Assembly (NCBI GenBank): GCA_964423615.1 | Contig: CAYRFQ010000008.1 | Coordinates: forward strand, 1-64,000 | Direction: 5' to 3' | Origin: CAYRFQ01 sp964423615 | Lineage (GTDB): Bacteria > Planctomycetota > Planctomycetia > Gemmatales > Gemmataceae | DNA length: 64,000 nt | Part shown: positions 45,012-54,552 of the stretch, piece by piece | How the letters are laid out: every line of letters starts with the position of its first letter | Position numbering within the stretch: position 1 is the stretch's first letter | Notes under the pieces: generated by a model | Databases searched by the model: none | What the model was told of the DNA's origin: nothing | The model's input: only the letters and a program-made list of their open reading frames with translations | Made by a program: the position numbers and the translations under genes

Positions 45012-46390
45012 GATACTGTCTCCTTCTCTTCCGTAATCTTCAATTCACTGATCTTGCGATAAAGCGAACTCAAAGCTACTCCGAGACGTTTCGCCGCCTC
45101 TTTTTTGTTGGAATCCGTCACGCGTAAAATCCGCTCGATGTGCTGTTTCTCGAACCGCGACACGGCCTCGACCAGATTTTCGACCAGCGCAGGGTCATCC
45201 TGATTGGGCACCAAGTCGGGCGGCAAGTCTTCGATCCCGATGAGTGGCCCGTCACCCAGGATCATCGCTCGTTGGAGTGCGTTCTCCAGTTCTCGAACAT
45301 TTCCTCGCCATGGGCACGCGATCAGAACCTGCATCGCTTCGTGGGTGACTCCTGTGAACCGTTTTCCAATTATCCGCGCGTGTTTCGGAACTAGGAAGTC
45401 GATTAGCTCGGGGATGTCTTCTCGTCGATCACGTAATGGCGGAATGGAGATGCGAACAACGTTCAGACGATAATACAAATCTTCGCGAAAAAGACCTTCT
45501 TCGACCGCTTCGTCCAAGTCCCGGTTCGTCGCTGCAACGATCCGACCATCGAAGTTCTCAGGCTCGTTCGCCCCGACAGGCAAAACTTCCTTTTGCTCTA
45601 TGGCACGAAGGAGCTTGGCTTGTGTGGCCAGTGGCAGTTCTCCGATCTCGTCCAGGAAGACCGTACCTTTGCCAGCGTGAACGAAAACACCGGGTTGGTC
45701 ACGATCAGCGCCAGTAAATGCGCCTTTGCGGTGGCCAAACAGTTGATTCTCAAGCAAATCGTTCGGGATGGCCGCACAGTTGACGGGAAGAAACGGAGTG
45801 GCGCTGTCGCTGGATTGTCGATGGATGGCTCGGGCAACAAGTTCCTTACCCGTGCCGCTCTCGCCGATCAACAACACGGTCGACCTTGTCGGCGCGACCT
45901 TCTTGACCATCTCCAGCATCCCCAACATTCCCGGCGTCGATCCGATCAGATCGCCCCCTCCTTGAGCGCGGTGCAGTTCACGTCGTAACCATTGATTTTC
46001 GTTTGCCAGATTTCGATACTCCAAGAGTCGATTGAGCTTACTGAGAACCTCCTCGAGAAGGATCGGCTTCATTAAATAATCGTGAGCACCTCGTTGAAAA
46101 GCCGCCACGGCCGTTTCGACAGTCCCGTACGCCGTGATCGAGATCACACACGTCTCAGGGCTGACCTGCAGAAGTTTCTCCAATAGCTCAAGGCCGTCCA
46201 TGCCCGGCAGCTGCAAGTCGACCAACGCCGCATCAAACTCCTGTTCTCCAGCCATTCGAAGGGCATCCTCACCGGTGCCGGAGGTGGTGACAGCAAACCC
46301 CTCATCGGTCAAATATTCAGACAGAGTTTCACGGATTAGCTTTTCGTCATCGACGATCAGAACAGACGCTTTAGCTGTTTGTGTATTCAT
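45008..46390 (-). CDS. NtrC-family sigma-54 response regulator
   Basis: 460 residues in three parts. Receiver 1-120: VLIVDDEKLIRETL, Asp in AALVDLQLPGMDG, Lys in YLMKPI. Sigma-54 AAA+ domain about 140-380: Walker A GESGTGKELVARAIH, the sigma-54 contact loop GAFTGA, Walker B GTVFLDEIGEL. C-terminal Fis-type helix-turn-helix: KKEAAKRLGVALSSLYRKI. It activates sigma-54 promoters when phosphorylated. The sensor kinase gene is 226 bp upstream on the same strand, so the two are a cognate pair. The targets are not evident in the window. Confidence 0.96.
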   Translation of the reverse strand: MNTQTAKASVLIVDDEKLIRETLSEYLTDEGFAVTTSGTGEDALRMAGEQEFDAALVDLQLPGMDGLELLEKLLQVSPETCVISITAYGTVETAVAAFQRGAHDYLMKPILLEEVLSKLNRLLEYRNLANENQWLRRELHRAQGGGDLIGSTPGMLGMLEMVKKVAPTRSTVLLIGESGTGKELVARAIHRQSSDSATPFLPVNCAAIPNDLLENQLFGHRKGAFTGADRDQPGVFVHAGKGTVFLDEIGELPLATQAKLLRAIEQKEVLPVGANEPENFDGRIVAATNRDLDEAVEEGLFREDLYYRLNVVRISIPPLRDRREDIPELIDFLVPKHARIIGKRFTGVTHEAMQVLIACPWRGNVRELENALQRAMILGDGPLIGIEDLPPDLVPNQDDPALVENLVEAVSRFEKQHIERILRVTDSNKKEAAKRLGVALSSLYRKISELKITEEKETVS

Positions 46391-46616
46391 TTTGACCTAT
46401 TTTCTGGTCGTAATCAGTTTATAGCTGAGGCCGAGACGTCTTGGATCATAGCTTTCTGCCCAAGATCGAACGTGTGGGTGGCCACTTCGCTCACGACAAA
46501 TCACAAAAAGCCACCATGCAAAATCATGGGTGATTGATTGTCTCCCGAGGAACCAAGCCCCACTTGGGATCATCAAGCGATCCCATCCAAGAGCTAACCG
46601 GTCGATTCCGTCTCTT

Positions 46617-47972
46617 TCAACGAGAGACTAACGTCTCGATCGAGGCCGTTGCCTCAATTTGGCCATCATCTCCGGCATTCCGACGTGGCACGGTGATGGT
46701 GAACGTCGTGCCCACACCCACTTCCGATTCTACACGAATGCTCGCATTGTGTTCCGAGAGTAACTTTCGCGTGACAAACAACCCCAACCCAGTCCCGTCT
46801 CGCTTGGTCGTGAAGTAAGCCCGAAAAAGTTGCCGTTGGTCTTCAGGAGAAATGCCGCAACCGTTGTCCCGAAATCGAACTTCGATCGTCTTTTCGTTAG
46901 TCACAGCCTCAATAGAAATTCGTCCAGATTTTTCGGTAGCCTCGACGGCATTAAGGATCAAGTTCAGGAATGCCTGGACAAGCAAATCTCGTTTACCCTC
47001 TACCTGCGGCAGATCCGAAGCCACATCTGTGAGGATCTGTCTTTGGTTCGTACCCTTGTGATACTTGGCAATATTCAACGCTTCCTCGATCAAACCACGG
47101 AGACTCACCAAAGTTTTCTCGTTTGTCGTCGGTCGGCTGAAGTTGATAAGCTCCCTTAAGGTCTTCTGAATTCGCTTCAATTGTCCGCTGATGAGTCCGA
47201 GTTTCTCCTCTGCATAACCGTCAGAGTTGCGCTTTTGGAGCATCTGGACGAGAGAACTGATCGAAGTAAGAGGGTTCCCAACTTCGTGGGCAATCCCCGC
47301 CGCGAGGAGTCCGAACGCTGCCATCTTCTCCTGGTGCAACAACAATGCCTGGGCTTCCTGGAGTTGTCGCGTCCGCTCGTCGATCCGAGCTTCGAGTTGG
47401 TTCTGATTCTCTTTCAATTTCTGGTTGAGGTCTCGCAGGTGATCTCCGACACGCTTCAACAATTGAGCCAAAGAATCACTCGCCCAGGTCACCCAGACAA
47501 GAATCAGCACAGTGAGTATGAGAGTCAAAACATTTCGGTCCTCTTCGGGGAGGGCCACATAAAGCAGGACGTAACTTCCACAATGAGCGATACACGTCGC
47601 ATAGGTAATGACCATCGAATGGCGAATGGCGCAACAGATCAGTGATAGCAGGTAATAGTAGCGGAACGGACTGTTGAGCCCATCGTGGTGGTAGCACAAC
47701 ATCCCGATGAAAACGGCTTCCATCAACGAGACGAGAAGTGGAAACTGGCGTAAAAAGATGGTCCGACGTACCGAATAGTATGTGTCGATCAAAGCATAGA
47801 TAAATCCAACCCCCAGAATGGCGTTCAACACGGCCCGATCTGGAAGTGATTGTTCACTTGTATTGCTGATAACATATCCGACAATCAATCCGAACCAACG
47901 AATCTTGACGGCAATCGTTTCGGCAGCAAGTTCCCATGGCGAAAGAGGAACTGATTTTTGTCGGGTCGACAT
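46617..47972 (-). CDS. Membrane sensor histidine kinase
   Basis: 451 residues. Six membrane segments over residues about 20-170 (RWFGLIVGYVI, LLSLICCAIRHSM, VLTLILTVLILVWV) with no large external loop, so it may sense within the membrane. A coiled coil (KLKENQNQLEARIDERTRQL) leads to the H-box AGIAHEVGNPLTSI, then the ATPase N-box NLILNAVEAT, G1 DNGCGIS and G2 GTGLGLFVTRK. GAGGGA about eight bases upstream of the ATG supports the start. It is the likely partner of the NtrC-type regulator downstream, as in NtrB/ZraS-like pairs. Confidence 0.95.
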   Translation of the reverse strand: MSTRQKSVPLSPWELAAETIAVKIRWFGLIVGYVISNTSEQSLPDRAVLNAILGVGFIYALIDTYYSVRRTIFLRQFPLLVSLMEAVFIGMLCYHHDGLNSPFRYYYLLSLICCAIRHSMVITYATCIAHCGSYVLLYVALPEEDRNVLTLILTVLILVWVTWASDSLAQLLKRVGDHLRDLNQKLKENQNQLEARIDERTRQLQEAQALLLHQEKMAAFGLLAAGIAHEVGNPLTSISSLVQMLQKRNSDGYAEEKLGLISGQLKRIQKTLRELINFSRPTTNEKTLVSLRGLIEEALNIAKYHKGTNQRQILTDVASDLPQVEGKRDLLVQAFLNLILNAVEATEKSGRISIEAVTNEKTIEVRFRDNGCGISPEDQRQLFRAYFTTKRDGTGLGLFVTRKLLSEHNASIRVESEVGVGTTFTITVPRRNAGDDGQIEATASIETLVSR

Positions 47973-48370
47973 GAAAGAATCCCTCTACGTTGGACTTTAG
48001 TCTGGCCGTGCAAATCGATGGGGGTTTGGGGATGTCAGTTGGATGGGCAATTTAACCAAGAAAAAGCAAAGTAGTTAGCGGTCGTACCTTCCGTTTCGAT
48101 CCCGAAATCCAAGATGAAACACTCTCCCCTGTTGGACTGTTCCAACTTTCACAAATTATTATATTCGCCAAGTCACCTTCGGGACGAACACTGCATCGTC
48201 CTCAACCTCAAAACACACCTTGGACCAATGGGAAACCGGCCAGGATTGGCAAAAAACACTACGAAGCTTGATCGAAACAGGAGAGATGGTAAAGTAACAA
48301 ACGTTCAGTAACCAACAATCACCATCAATACCACAGTTCACCGATAAATTTCCCTTGGGAGGTTTCATTC
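47973..48370. other. Divergent intergenic region before recA, 398 bp
   Basis: Lies between the sensor kinase and recA starts. A GTAAC...GTAAC direct repeat is at about 48296-48314 ahead of recA. I could not identify a recognised SOS box. Nothing else visible. Confidence 0.45.
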
Positions 48371-49555
48371 ATGGCTGCAAAAAACGATAAAGAAAAAGCT
48401 ACCCTCCAAGAAACACTGAAAAAAATTGAGAGCAACTACGGCGCGAACGCCATCATGAAACTTGGTGATTCTCAGGTCGCCGAAGTGCCCGGAATTCCCA
48501 CCGGGGTCATGAGTGTTGATCTGGCCCTTGGTGGAAAAGGCTTTCCTCGGGGGCGAATCGTAGAGATCTTTGGACCGGAATCGAGCGGCAAAACAACCAT
48601 GGCTCTTCACGCCATCGCAAACGCCCAGAAGAACGGAGGAGTGGCCGCATTCATCGACGTCGAGCACGCGTTGGATCCGACCTGGGCAAAAAAGCTAGGG
48701 GTTGATCTGGAAGAACTGCTTGTGAGTCAGCCTTCTCACGCCGAAGAAGCGCTCAAAATCGCCGAGATGCTCGTGAAATCCGATTCGGTCGACATCATCG
48801 TCATCGACTCGGTCGCCGCACTGGTTCCTCGCTCCGAACTCCAAGGCGAAATCGGTGACTCGCAAGTCGGCGTCCAGGCTCGCTTGATGAGTCAGGCGTT
48901 ACGAATTCTGACACCTGCCGTGAGTTCCTCGAATACCTGCTTGATATTCATCAATCAAATCCGGATGAAAATCGGAGTCATGTTCGGGAGTCCTGAAACG
49001 ACTTCCGGTGGACAAGCCTTGAAGTTTTACGCTTCGGTCCGCGCCGACATCCGACGAACCGGAACCGTCAAAAGTAAAGCCGGTGAAGTCGTCGGAAGTT
49101 CGGTCAAAGTCAAGATCGTGAAAAACAAGGTCGCCCCACCCTTCCGTGTCGCCGAATTCGACTTGATGTATGACAACGGAGCCAACATCATCGGCGACAT
49201 CATTGGGCTTGGGGAAAACGAGAAGGTTCCTGGAACGACGAACTCGATCATTCGCAAAAGCGGGTCGTTCTACTACTACGGAGCAACCAAACTCGGCCAA
49301 GGAAAAGAGCAGAGTATCGAATTCTTGAAAGAGAACTCCGACATGCTCGAAGAAATCCGCAACAAGATTCTTGAGGCTCGGGGAATGCTCACTGTTACTG
49401 AATCCGAGGAAGAAGAAACCAAGGAAGAACCGACCGAAGAAGAACTCAAAGCCGAGACCAAACCCAAAGCCGCCAAGAAAGAACGCGAGCCAAAAAAAGA
49501 AAAAGAAAAAGAGAAGGAAAAAGAAACTACGCGTAAGCTACCCGCCTCCAATTAG
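48371..49555 (+). CDS. recA: Recombinase RecA
   Basis: DNA-dependent ATPase for homologous pairing and SOS control. The protein is 394 residues. Walker A GPESSGKTTMALHAI, IDVEHALDP, Walker B VDIIVIDSVAALVP, L1/L2 loops around RLMSQALR and the family signature ALKFYASVR are intact. After about residue 345 it carries a long charged tail of Glu/Lys runs (SEEEETKEEPTEEELKAE, then EKEKEKEKETTRK), longer than the acidic tail of E. coli RecA. GGGAGG lies about 12 bases upstream of the ATG. A strong terminator follows at 49927-49956. Confidence 0.98.
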   Translation: MAAKNDKEKATLQETLKKIESNYGANAIMKLGDSQVAEVPGIPTGVMSVDLALGGKGFPRGRIVEIFGPESSGKTTMALHAIANAQKNGGVAAFIDVEHALDPTWAKKLGVDLEELLVSQPSHAEEALKIAEMLVKSDSVDIIVIDSVAALVPRSELQGEIGDSQVGVQARLMSQALRILTPAVSSSNTCLIFINQIRMKIGVMFGSPETTSGGQALKFYASVRADIRRTGTVKSKAGEVVGSSVKVKIVKNKVAPPFRVAEFDLMYDNGANIIGDIIGLGENEKVPGTTNSIIRKSGSFYYYGATKLGQGKEQSIEFLKENSDMLEEIRNKILEARGMLTVTESEEEETKEEPTEEELKAETKPKAAKKEREPKKEKEKEKEKETTRKLPASN

Positions 49556-49702
49556 ACCCTCCCACGTTTGCCTTGGTAATTGCGTTCTCGGTTTCCAAGT
49601 CGTGGGTCCCGCAAGGCTCGTCGGGTCCATAAGTGTATCTTTCGTCTTCGTTCGTTTAGCCGCTGGGATAGTCAGCCTTACAAGAGTTGTGTTTTGGTTT
49701 GC

Positions 49703-49776
49703 AAGCTCCAGGGAATGATACATCCTTGCCGCGGGTGAAATCCACAAAACGCAAAGAACCAGAACAAACTCGCCTC
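49703..49776 (+). repeat. Dispersed A module
   Basis: GCTCCAGGGAATGATACATC, CTTGCCGCGGGTGAAATCC, then AAAACGCAAAGAACCAGAAC. The last part matches 24661-24687 (GGAACGCGAAGAACCAGAAG) very closely. Confidence 0.65.
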
Positions 49777-49794
49777 TTGTTTCTCCGACCGCCC

Positions 49795-49892
49795 TTCCCG
49801 GGAAGAAGACCAGAACCGGGCGAAGCGGCAAACGCAGCGAATGAAGGTCTGGACAACGCCAACCGTACCCAACGCGAACGGAACCACTCTAA
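49795..49892 (+). repeat. Dispersed B module
   Basis: CCAGAACCGGGCGAAGCGGC, AAACGCAGCGAATG, ending AACCACTCTAA. From the CCAG it is 83 bases, against 86 in the copies at 26350 and 55012. AGACC and GGTCT flank the core, replacing the GGCCA/TGGCC stem of other copies. Confidence 0.75.
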
Positions 49893-49926
49893 AGAACCGA
49901 AGCTCACTAACTCACACTTTTTTCCA

Positions 49927-49956
49927 ATCCCCTGGCAAGTCGTCAGGGGATTTTTT
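49927..49956 (+). terminator. Rho-independent terminator after recA
   Basis: ATCCCCTG (49927-49934) pairs with CAGGGGAT (49944-49951) and is followed by TTTTTT. It lies about 370 bases past the recA stop, beyond the repeat modules, so the repeats would be in the recA transcript. Confidence 0.85.
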
Positions 49957-50061
49957 GTGAATGGTGGAAAAACACCCTCCTTCTGGGTAGAAAGGTAGGA
50001 ATGCGTGAAAGGACTCTCGTCGCTTCCTTTCCAGAAACGCCTCCCCAGAGGGAACAATGGT

Positions 50062-51570
50062 ATGTCCCGAACAGTGAGTGTTCTGTTCCTGGTTTGCACG
50101 GTGGCTACACCGAATAGCCGGGCCGAGGAAGACCCTGTTTTGAGCGGCGCTCTTGCCTTGCAGAGACGGTTTCACCAACTCGTCGAGAAGGTCGAGCCCA
50201 GCCTGGTCTGCATTCACGTATCACGATCCGACGACTATCAACGCTTCGGCGCGGCTTCCCCCCGACAAGCCCCTGGAAAGCTGGGCGGGTACGACCGTAC
50301 GAGTGTAAAAGACTTCTTGACCAAAGCCGGTGTGGCTCGGAAAAAACAAGAACAAATCATCCAAAAACTCGATCTCGCCGACCCAGACAACGTGCCCGAA
50401 GATTTTGGCACAGGAGTCATCATCGATCGCCTCGGCCTCATCCTGACCTGTTACCATGTCGTCGAAGACGCACGCAAAATCTACGTGCGAATCGGGGAAC
50501 GAGGCGGAAGTTATGCCAACATCCACGCAGCGGACCCCCGTTCCGACCTCGCCGTACTCAAGTTGATCAACTCGAATCACAGGCTCGAGCCCGTCCCGCT
50601 CGGCAAAGCTAGCGCGATCCAGCGAGGTTCGTGCATCATGGCCATGACGTTCCCCTTCACCGGTGGGTTTCGCGACGGGCAGGCTTCTGTCGCCCGAGGC
50701 CTGATAAGCAACATCCGTCGTTGGATTCCACGAAAACGAAACGCGAAATTACTCCGGCCAGCCGAGGTGTTACTACAAACAGACATTCGCCTGGGCATTG
50801 GTGGCAGCGGCGGTCCAATCATAGACCTTCATGGGAACTTCGTCGCGTTGACCACTGCCCGCGGAGGCCTTAGCAGTCAGGCCGTCCCGGGCGGGTTCGC
50901 CATTCCCATGACCTCGGGGAATCGAGCGGTGATCGCCAAACTCAAAAGAGGCGAAGAAGTCGAATACGGATTTCTTGGCATCAGCTTTTTGCCAAGTGCC
51001 AGGAAAACGAATGGCGTCAGGATCACTTATGTCACTCCCGGCTCACCGGCTGACAAAGCTGGGTTGGTTGCCAAGAACGCCATTCTTGAGGTAAACTCAG
51101 CGCCGGTAACCCACAGTGACGAGCTGTTGGTGACATTAAGTCGGCTCTTTGCCGACCAGCCAGTTCGCCTCACAGTCCAAAAAGCCGATACCGCCAAGAG
51201 ACAAATCCTGACGGTCAAGCTCGCGAAGGCATTTCCCGTTGGGAAGGTAATCGCGACGACCGTGAAACGGCCTTTCTTCCGGGGATTACGCGTCGACCAT
51301 ACAAGCACCCTCGTTAGACCAGACCGAAGTGACCTTCCCTACAACAAAATTCCCGATGGGGTCCTCGTAACCGAGGTCCAACCTGGGACACCTGCAGGCA
51401 AGGTCCTACGCGGAACTGGAGACGTGATCCTTGCGGTCAACGGACATAAGGTCCGCAATCCGACCGAGTTCTACCACGCTGTCGAAAAAGCTCGTGGTGT
51501 CATTGGATTAACAGTGATGCCCACAAACCCACGCGAAGAACCGCCGACGCTCCAGTTGCCTGCGGAGTAA
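50062..51570 (+). CDS. Exported DegP/HtrA-like serine protease with two PDZ domains
   Basis: 502 residues with a signal peptide (SVLFLVCTVATPNSRA). Trypsin-like triad: His132 (LTCYHVV), Asp162 (RSDLAVL), Ser249 in GIGGSGGPIID. Two PDZ domains follow: about 300-390 (GFLGISFLPSA, VTPGSPADKAGL) and 410-495 (DGVLVTEVQPGTPA, GDVILAVNGHKV). This is the layout of HtrA periplasmic quality-control proteases. The segment between His and the N-terminus includes an unusual charged insert (SVKDFLTKAGVARKKQEQII). ATG 50062 has GAGGGA upstream; ATG 50005 is open but lacks a clean signal. No partner gene adjoins. Confidence 0.94.
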   Translation: MSRTVSVLFLVCTVATPNSRAEEDPVLSGALALQRRFHQLVEKVEPSLVCIHVSRSDDYQRFGAASPRQAPGKLGGYDRTSVKDFLTKAGVARKKQEQIIQKLDLADPDNVPEDFGTGVIIDRLGLILTCYHVVEDARKIYVRIGERGGSYANIHAADPRSDLAVLKLINSNHRLEPVPLGKASAIQRGSCIMAMTFPFTGGFRDGQASVARGLISNIRRWIPRKRNAKLLRPAEVLLQTDIRLGIGGSGGPIIDLHGNFVALTTARGGLSSQAVPGGFAIPMTSGNRAVIAKLKRGEEVEYGFLGISFLPSARKTNGVRITYVTPGSPADKAGLVAKNAILEVNSAPVTHSDELLVTLSRLFADQPVRLTVQKADTAKRQILTVKLAKAFPVGKVIATTVKRPFFRGLRVDHTSTLVRPDRSDLPYNKIPDGVLVTEVQPGTPAGKVLRGTGDVILAVNGHKVRNPTEFYHAVEKARGVIGLTVMPTNPREEPPTLQLPAE

Positions 51571-51722
51571 ATTAGTCCCCACACTCCACGTGCCTCGGGC
51601 TTCTGGAAAACGAAAACAAGACGGCATTCACGCGCGACTCAACTACGTTTTCAACCCAAAGGCAAGCAGACAGCACACACAATCTGCTCGCAAATTTCTC
51701 CAACACACATCATCGGTGCACC

Positions 51723-52544
51723 ATGCGATACGCCATTTGCAATGAAACATTCCAGGACTGGGATCACGAGAAGGTCTGCAAGTTCGTTGCGGAACTTGGC
51801 TACCAAGGGCTGGAACTCGCCCCGTTCACGCTAGCTCCGTTGATCACCGATGTCACAACGGAGCGTCGACAAGAGATCCGGAATCAAGCCGAAGATGCGG
51901 GTCTACAGATCATCGGACTTCACTGGTTGTTGGCCAAGACCGAAGGTTTCCATTTAACAGCTCCAGATGCCCAAACCCGAACTCGCACTGCCAACTATTT
52001 GGTCGAACTGGCTCGGGCTTGCCGCGACTTCGGAGGTGACCTACTCGTCTTCGGGTCCCCCGGTCAACGACGCATTCCCGAAGGCGCAACTAAGAAACAA
52101 GCCACAGAAAATGCAATCGATACGATCCAACAGGCATTGCCACACATCGCGGACTTTGGAGTGAACCTACTCCTCGAACCGCTCTCACCCAAGGAAGCCG
52201 ATTTCATACTGACCGCCGACGAAGCCGACGCCATCCTACAACGTGTCGACCATCCCAACCTTGGAATCCACCTCGACGTCAAAGCCATGAGCAGCGAAGG
52301 TCCCGCTGTTCCCGATATCATCAAAAAACACATCGCCAAAACAGGACACTTCCACGCCAACGACCCCAACCTCCGTGGGCCAGGATTCGGAGAGACCGAT
52401 TTCGTTCCAATTTTTCAAGCCCTCAAAGACACGAACTACACCGGATGGGTTTCAGTGGAAGTGTTCGATTACTCTCCAGACCCCGAAACCATTGCTTCCG
52501 GCAGTCTCGCTTACATGCAAGAGTGCGAATCGAAACTAAAGTAG
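51723..52544 (+). CDS. Sugar phosphate isomerase/epimerase-like TIM barrel protein
   Basis: 273 residues, no signal peptide. The AP-endonuclease-2/xylose-isomerase-like fold is recognised by YQGLELAPF at strand 2, GLHWLLAKTEGF, NLLLEPLSPKEADF (Glu metal ligand), LGIHLDVKAMSSEG, TGHFHANDPNLRGPG (His/Asp ligands) and GWVSVEVFDYSPD (Glu). Relatives isomerise or epimerise sugars or hydroxy acids. It is 94 bp ahead of the ceramidase-like gene, but a shared pathway is not evident. Confidence 0.9.
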   Translation: MRYAICNETFQDWDHEKVCKFVAELGYQGLELAPFTLAPLITDVTTERRQEIRNQAEDAGLQIIGLHWLLAKTEGFHLTAPDAQTRTRTANYLVELARACRDFGGDLLVFGSPGQRRIPEGATKKQATENAIDTIQQALPHIADFGVNLLLEPLSPKEADFILTADEADAILQRVDHPNLGIHLDVKAMSSEGPAVPDIIKKHIAKTGHFHANDPNLRGPGFGETDFVPIFQALKDTNYTGWVSVEVFDYSPDPETIASGSLAYMQECESKLK

Positions 52545-52638
52545 CTCAACCCTGGGCACAACAGAAAGACCGGCGTTGCCCGCTACAAAACAGACTCCAT
52601 CAACGTACTCGACACCTACAACGGTTGGATACTTGGAC

Positions 52639-54132
52639 ATGATCCCTTCCCTCTGGTCTTCTCTTTCGATCCATGCCACGAGGAGCCGATTAGGGTTCCT
52701 CGTCTCTTTGGTCCTCGCGTCAGCAGGAACACTTCCCGCTCCAACTGTAGCTTCAGCGGAGAACGCACACGCCCCTCAACTCAAGGTTGGCTTTGCCGAA
52801 ACGGACATTACCCCACAAGTCAAACAACGAACCGTCTACATGGCTGGGTTTGGAAAAGGCCGCGTCGCGACAGGGGTTCATGATCCATTGATGGTCCGCG
52901 CCGTTGTCTTTCAACACAACAACGAAAAGATTGCGATGGTTAGTGTCGATGTCGTGGGCCTGTTTTACGAGTTCACCCAGAAAATTCGAACAAGACTACC
53001 CGGCTACAAGTATGTCCTAGTCTCAGCAACCCATAACCATGAAGGCCCGGACACCATGGGTTTGTGGGGACCAAACCCATTTCTTAGCGGCATCGATCAA
53101 AAATACATGTCTCATCTCCAGAACCAGGTCGTCAAGGCCGTGCAGTCCGCAGCCAAAAATCTCCGCAGCGCGAACACACGGCTGGGAAAACATCGCGCTC
53201 CGGAACTCCTACACGACAGCCGCAAACCTCTCGTCAAGCATGACGAAATCGTGGTCCTCCAATTTCTACAACCAAAGTCAAGCCAGTCGATCGGAATTCT
53301 GGTGCAATGGAATTGCCATCCGGAAGTGTTGGGGGGCAGTAACAAACTCATTACTGCAGACCATGTTGGATACACAGTTGCGTATCTCAAGCGTAAGTAT
53401 AAATGTCCAGTCGCCTATTTCACCGGAACGGTTGGTGGACTGATGACGAATCTCCGGGTCCCAGTTCGTGACAAAAACGGCAAGTTGCTAAAGGATCGGA
53501 CGTTCCAGAAGGCGGAAAGGTATGGGAATCTGGTAGGTGAAGCGGCAGACACGGCACTTAAAGAATCCCTCCCCGTAAAACTATATCCATTCGACGTGCG
53601 ACAGAAACAAATCTATCTTCCCATCGCAAATGAGGTTTACCTGTTGGGATGGAAACTCGGTGTGCTTCGACGAAAAGCGTACAAGTGGAATGGAAATATC
53701 GAAAAGGCAAAGGAACTGCCCCGAAGAAACACATCAGTGAAAAACCTGTGTCTACGAACAGAAGTCGGATACATTCGGCTCGGAGAACTGGGAGTGGCTG
53801 CAATTCCGGGCGAAATCTATCCAGAGTTGGTTCTTGGAAAATACCAAGACCCTGTGGAACCAGGAGCAGACTACCCCAAATCCAAGCTCGAACCGAGTAT
53901 CTATTCCCAATTCTCAACCAAACACAAAATGATCATCGGACTCGCCAACGACGAAATCGGGTACATAATTCCGAAACGACAATGGGACCAAAAACCGCCG
54001 TATTGTTACGGACGAAAACGGTCACAATACGGCGAGATCAACAGCCTCGGTTCTGAGACCGCCCCCCTACTGTGTGATGCTTTCTGCGAATTGCTCCGAA
54101 AAAGGAAGACGAAAAAGATCCATCCGAATTGA
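52639..54132 (+). CDS. Exported neutral/alkaline ceramidase N-terminal domain protein
   Basis: 497 residues with a signal peptide (LGFLVSLVLASAGTLPAP). The LKVGFAETDITPQ start, GVHDPLMVRAVVF, ATHNHEGPDTMG with its zinc His residues, WNCHPEVLGGSN and GEIYPELV are typical of the neutral ceramidase N-terminal domain, found in many planctomycete proteins. Ceramidases split the N-acyl bond of ceramide, but these bacterial relatives have unproven substrates. ATG 52639 fits the signal; a TTG 21 codons earlier (52576) also opens the frame. Confidence 0.88.
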   Translation: MIPSLWSSLSIHATRSRLGFLVSLVLASAGTLPAPTVASAENAHAPQLKVGFAETDITPQVKQRTVYMAGFGKGRVATGVHDPLMVRAVVFQHNNEKIAMVSVDVVGLFYEFTQKIRTRLPGYKYVLVSATHNHEGPDTMGLWGPNPFLSGIDQKYMSHLQNQVVKAVQSAAKNLRSANTRLGKHRAPELLHDSRKPLVKHDEIVVLQFLQPKSSQSIGILVQWNCHPEVLGGSNKLITADHVGYTVAYLKRKYKCPVAYFTGTVGGLMTNLRVPVRDKNGKLLKDRTFQKAERYGNLVGEAADTALKESLPVKLYPFDVRQKQIYLPIANEVYLLGWKLGVLRRKAYKWNGNIEKAKELPRRNTSVKNLCLRTEVGYIRLGELGVAAIPGEIYPELVLGKYQDPVEPGADYPKSKLEPSIYSQFSTKHKMIIGLANDEIGYIIPKRQWDQKPPYCYGRKRSQYGEINSLGSETAPLLCDAFCELLRKRKTKKIHPN

Positions 54133-54144
54133 CCGATCATTGCC

Positions 54145-54552
54145 CTATTGTGGCGGAACGTAGGGCGTCGGAAGGGCTTGAGGAACACCGCCCGGAACCG
54201 GTACCAATTGAGGAGTCGAAGTCAGTGGAGGTCCCAGATAACTCGGACTGAACATGCCCGTTCCGGGCGCAATAGGCACCTCCGTAACTTGCGGAACAAC
54301 TCCGACGTCTCCTGGAACAACCATCCCAACCCCACCAGGTACAAGCATCTGCCCGTGCCCAGGATCGAAGGAAGTAGTTACACCCGGTGGGCAAGGACAG
54401 CCAGCCGTGGGGCAACAACCTGCTATCGCAGGCGAAGCTGCCACCGTCCCGCAGGAATCATTGAAACGGCCAAAGCTATAACAACCAGAGCACCCACTCA
54501 ACGCGGTCAAAGTCGCGGAGACCAGCACTCCAGCCAAACACGTGCGCATCAT
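54145..54552 (-). CDS. Pro/Gly/Val-rich lipoprotein
   Basis: 135 residues. The signal ends in lipobox LTALSGC. A Cys-rich segment (CSGCYSF...CCPTAGCPCPPG) is followed by a low-complexity Val/Pro/Gly tail (VPGGVGMVVPGDVGVVPQV; YVPPQ at the end). It is probably a small surface lipoprotein of no known function. Its stop is 12 bp from the ceramidase-like gene stop, convergent. Confidence 0.75.
   Translation of the reverse strand: MMRTCLAGVLVSATLTALSGCSGCYSFGRFNDSCGTVAASPAIAGCCPTAGCPCPPGVTTSFDPGHGQMLVPGGVGMVVPGDVGVVPQVTEVPIAPGTGMFSPSYLGPPLTSTPQLVPVPGGVPQALPTPYVPPQ

Larger units (their letters stand above)
49556..50061. other. Intergenic region with A and B repeat modules and terminator
   Basis: 506 bp after recA. 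It holds an A module (49703-49776), a B module (49795-49892) and a rho-independent terminator, listed separately. No gene supported. Confidence 0.6.

Noticed and set aside
48280..48320. SOS box ahead of recA
   Set aside because: Only a GTAAC direct repeat is visible; it does not match the palindromic LexA sites I know.
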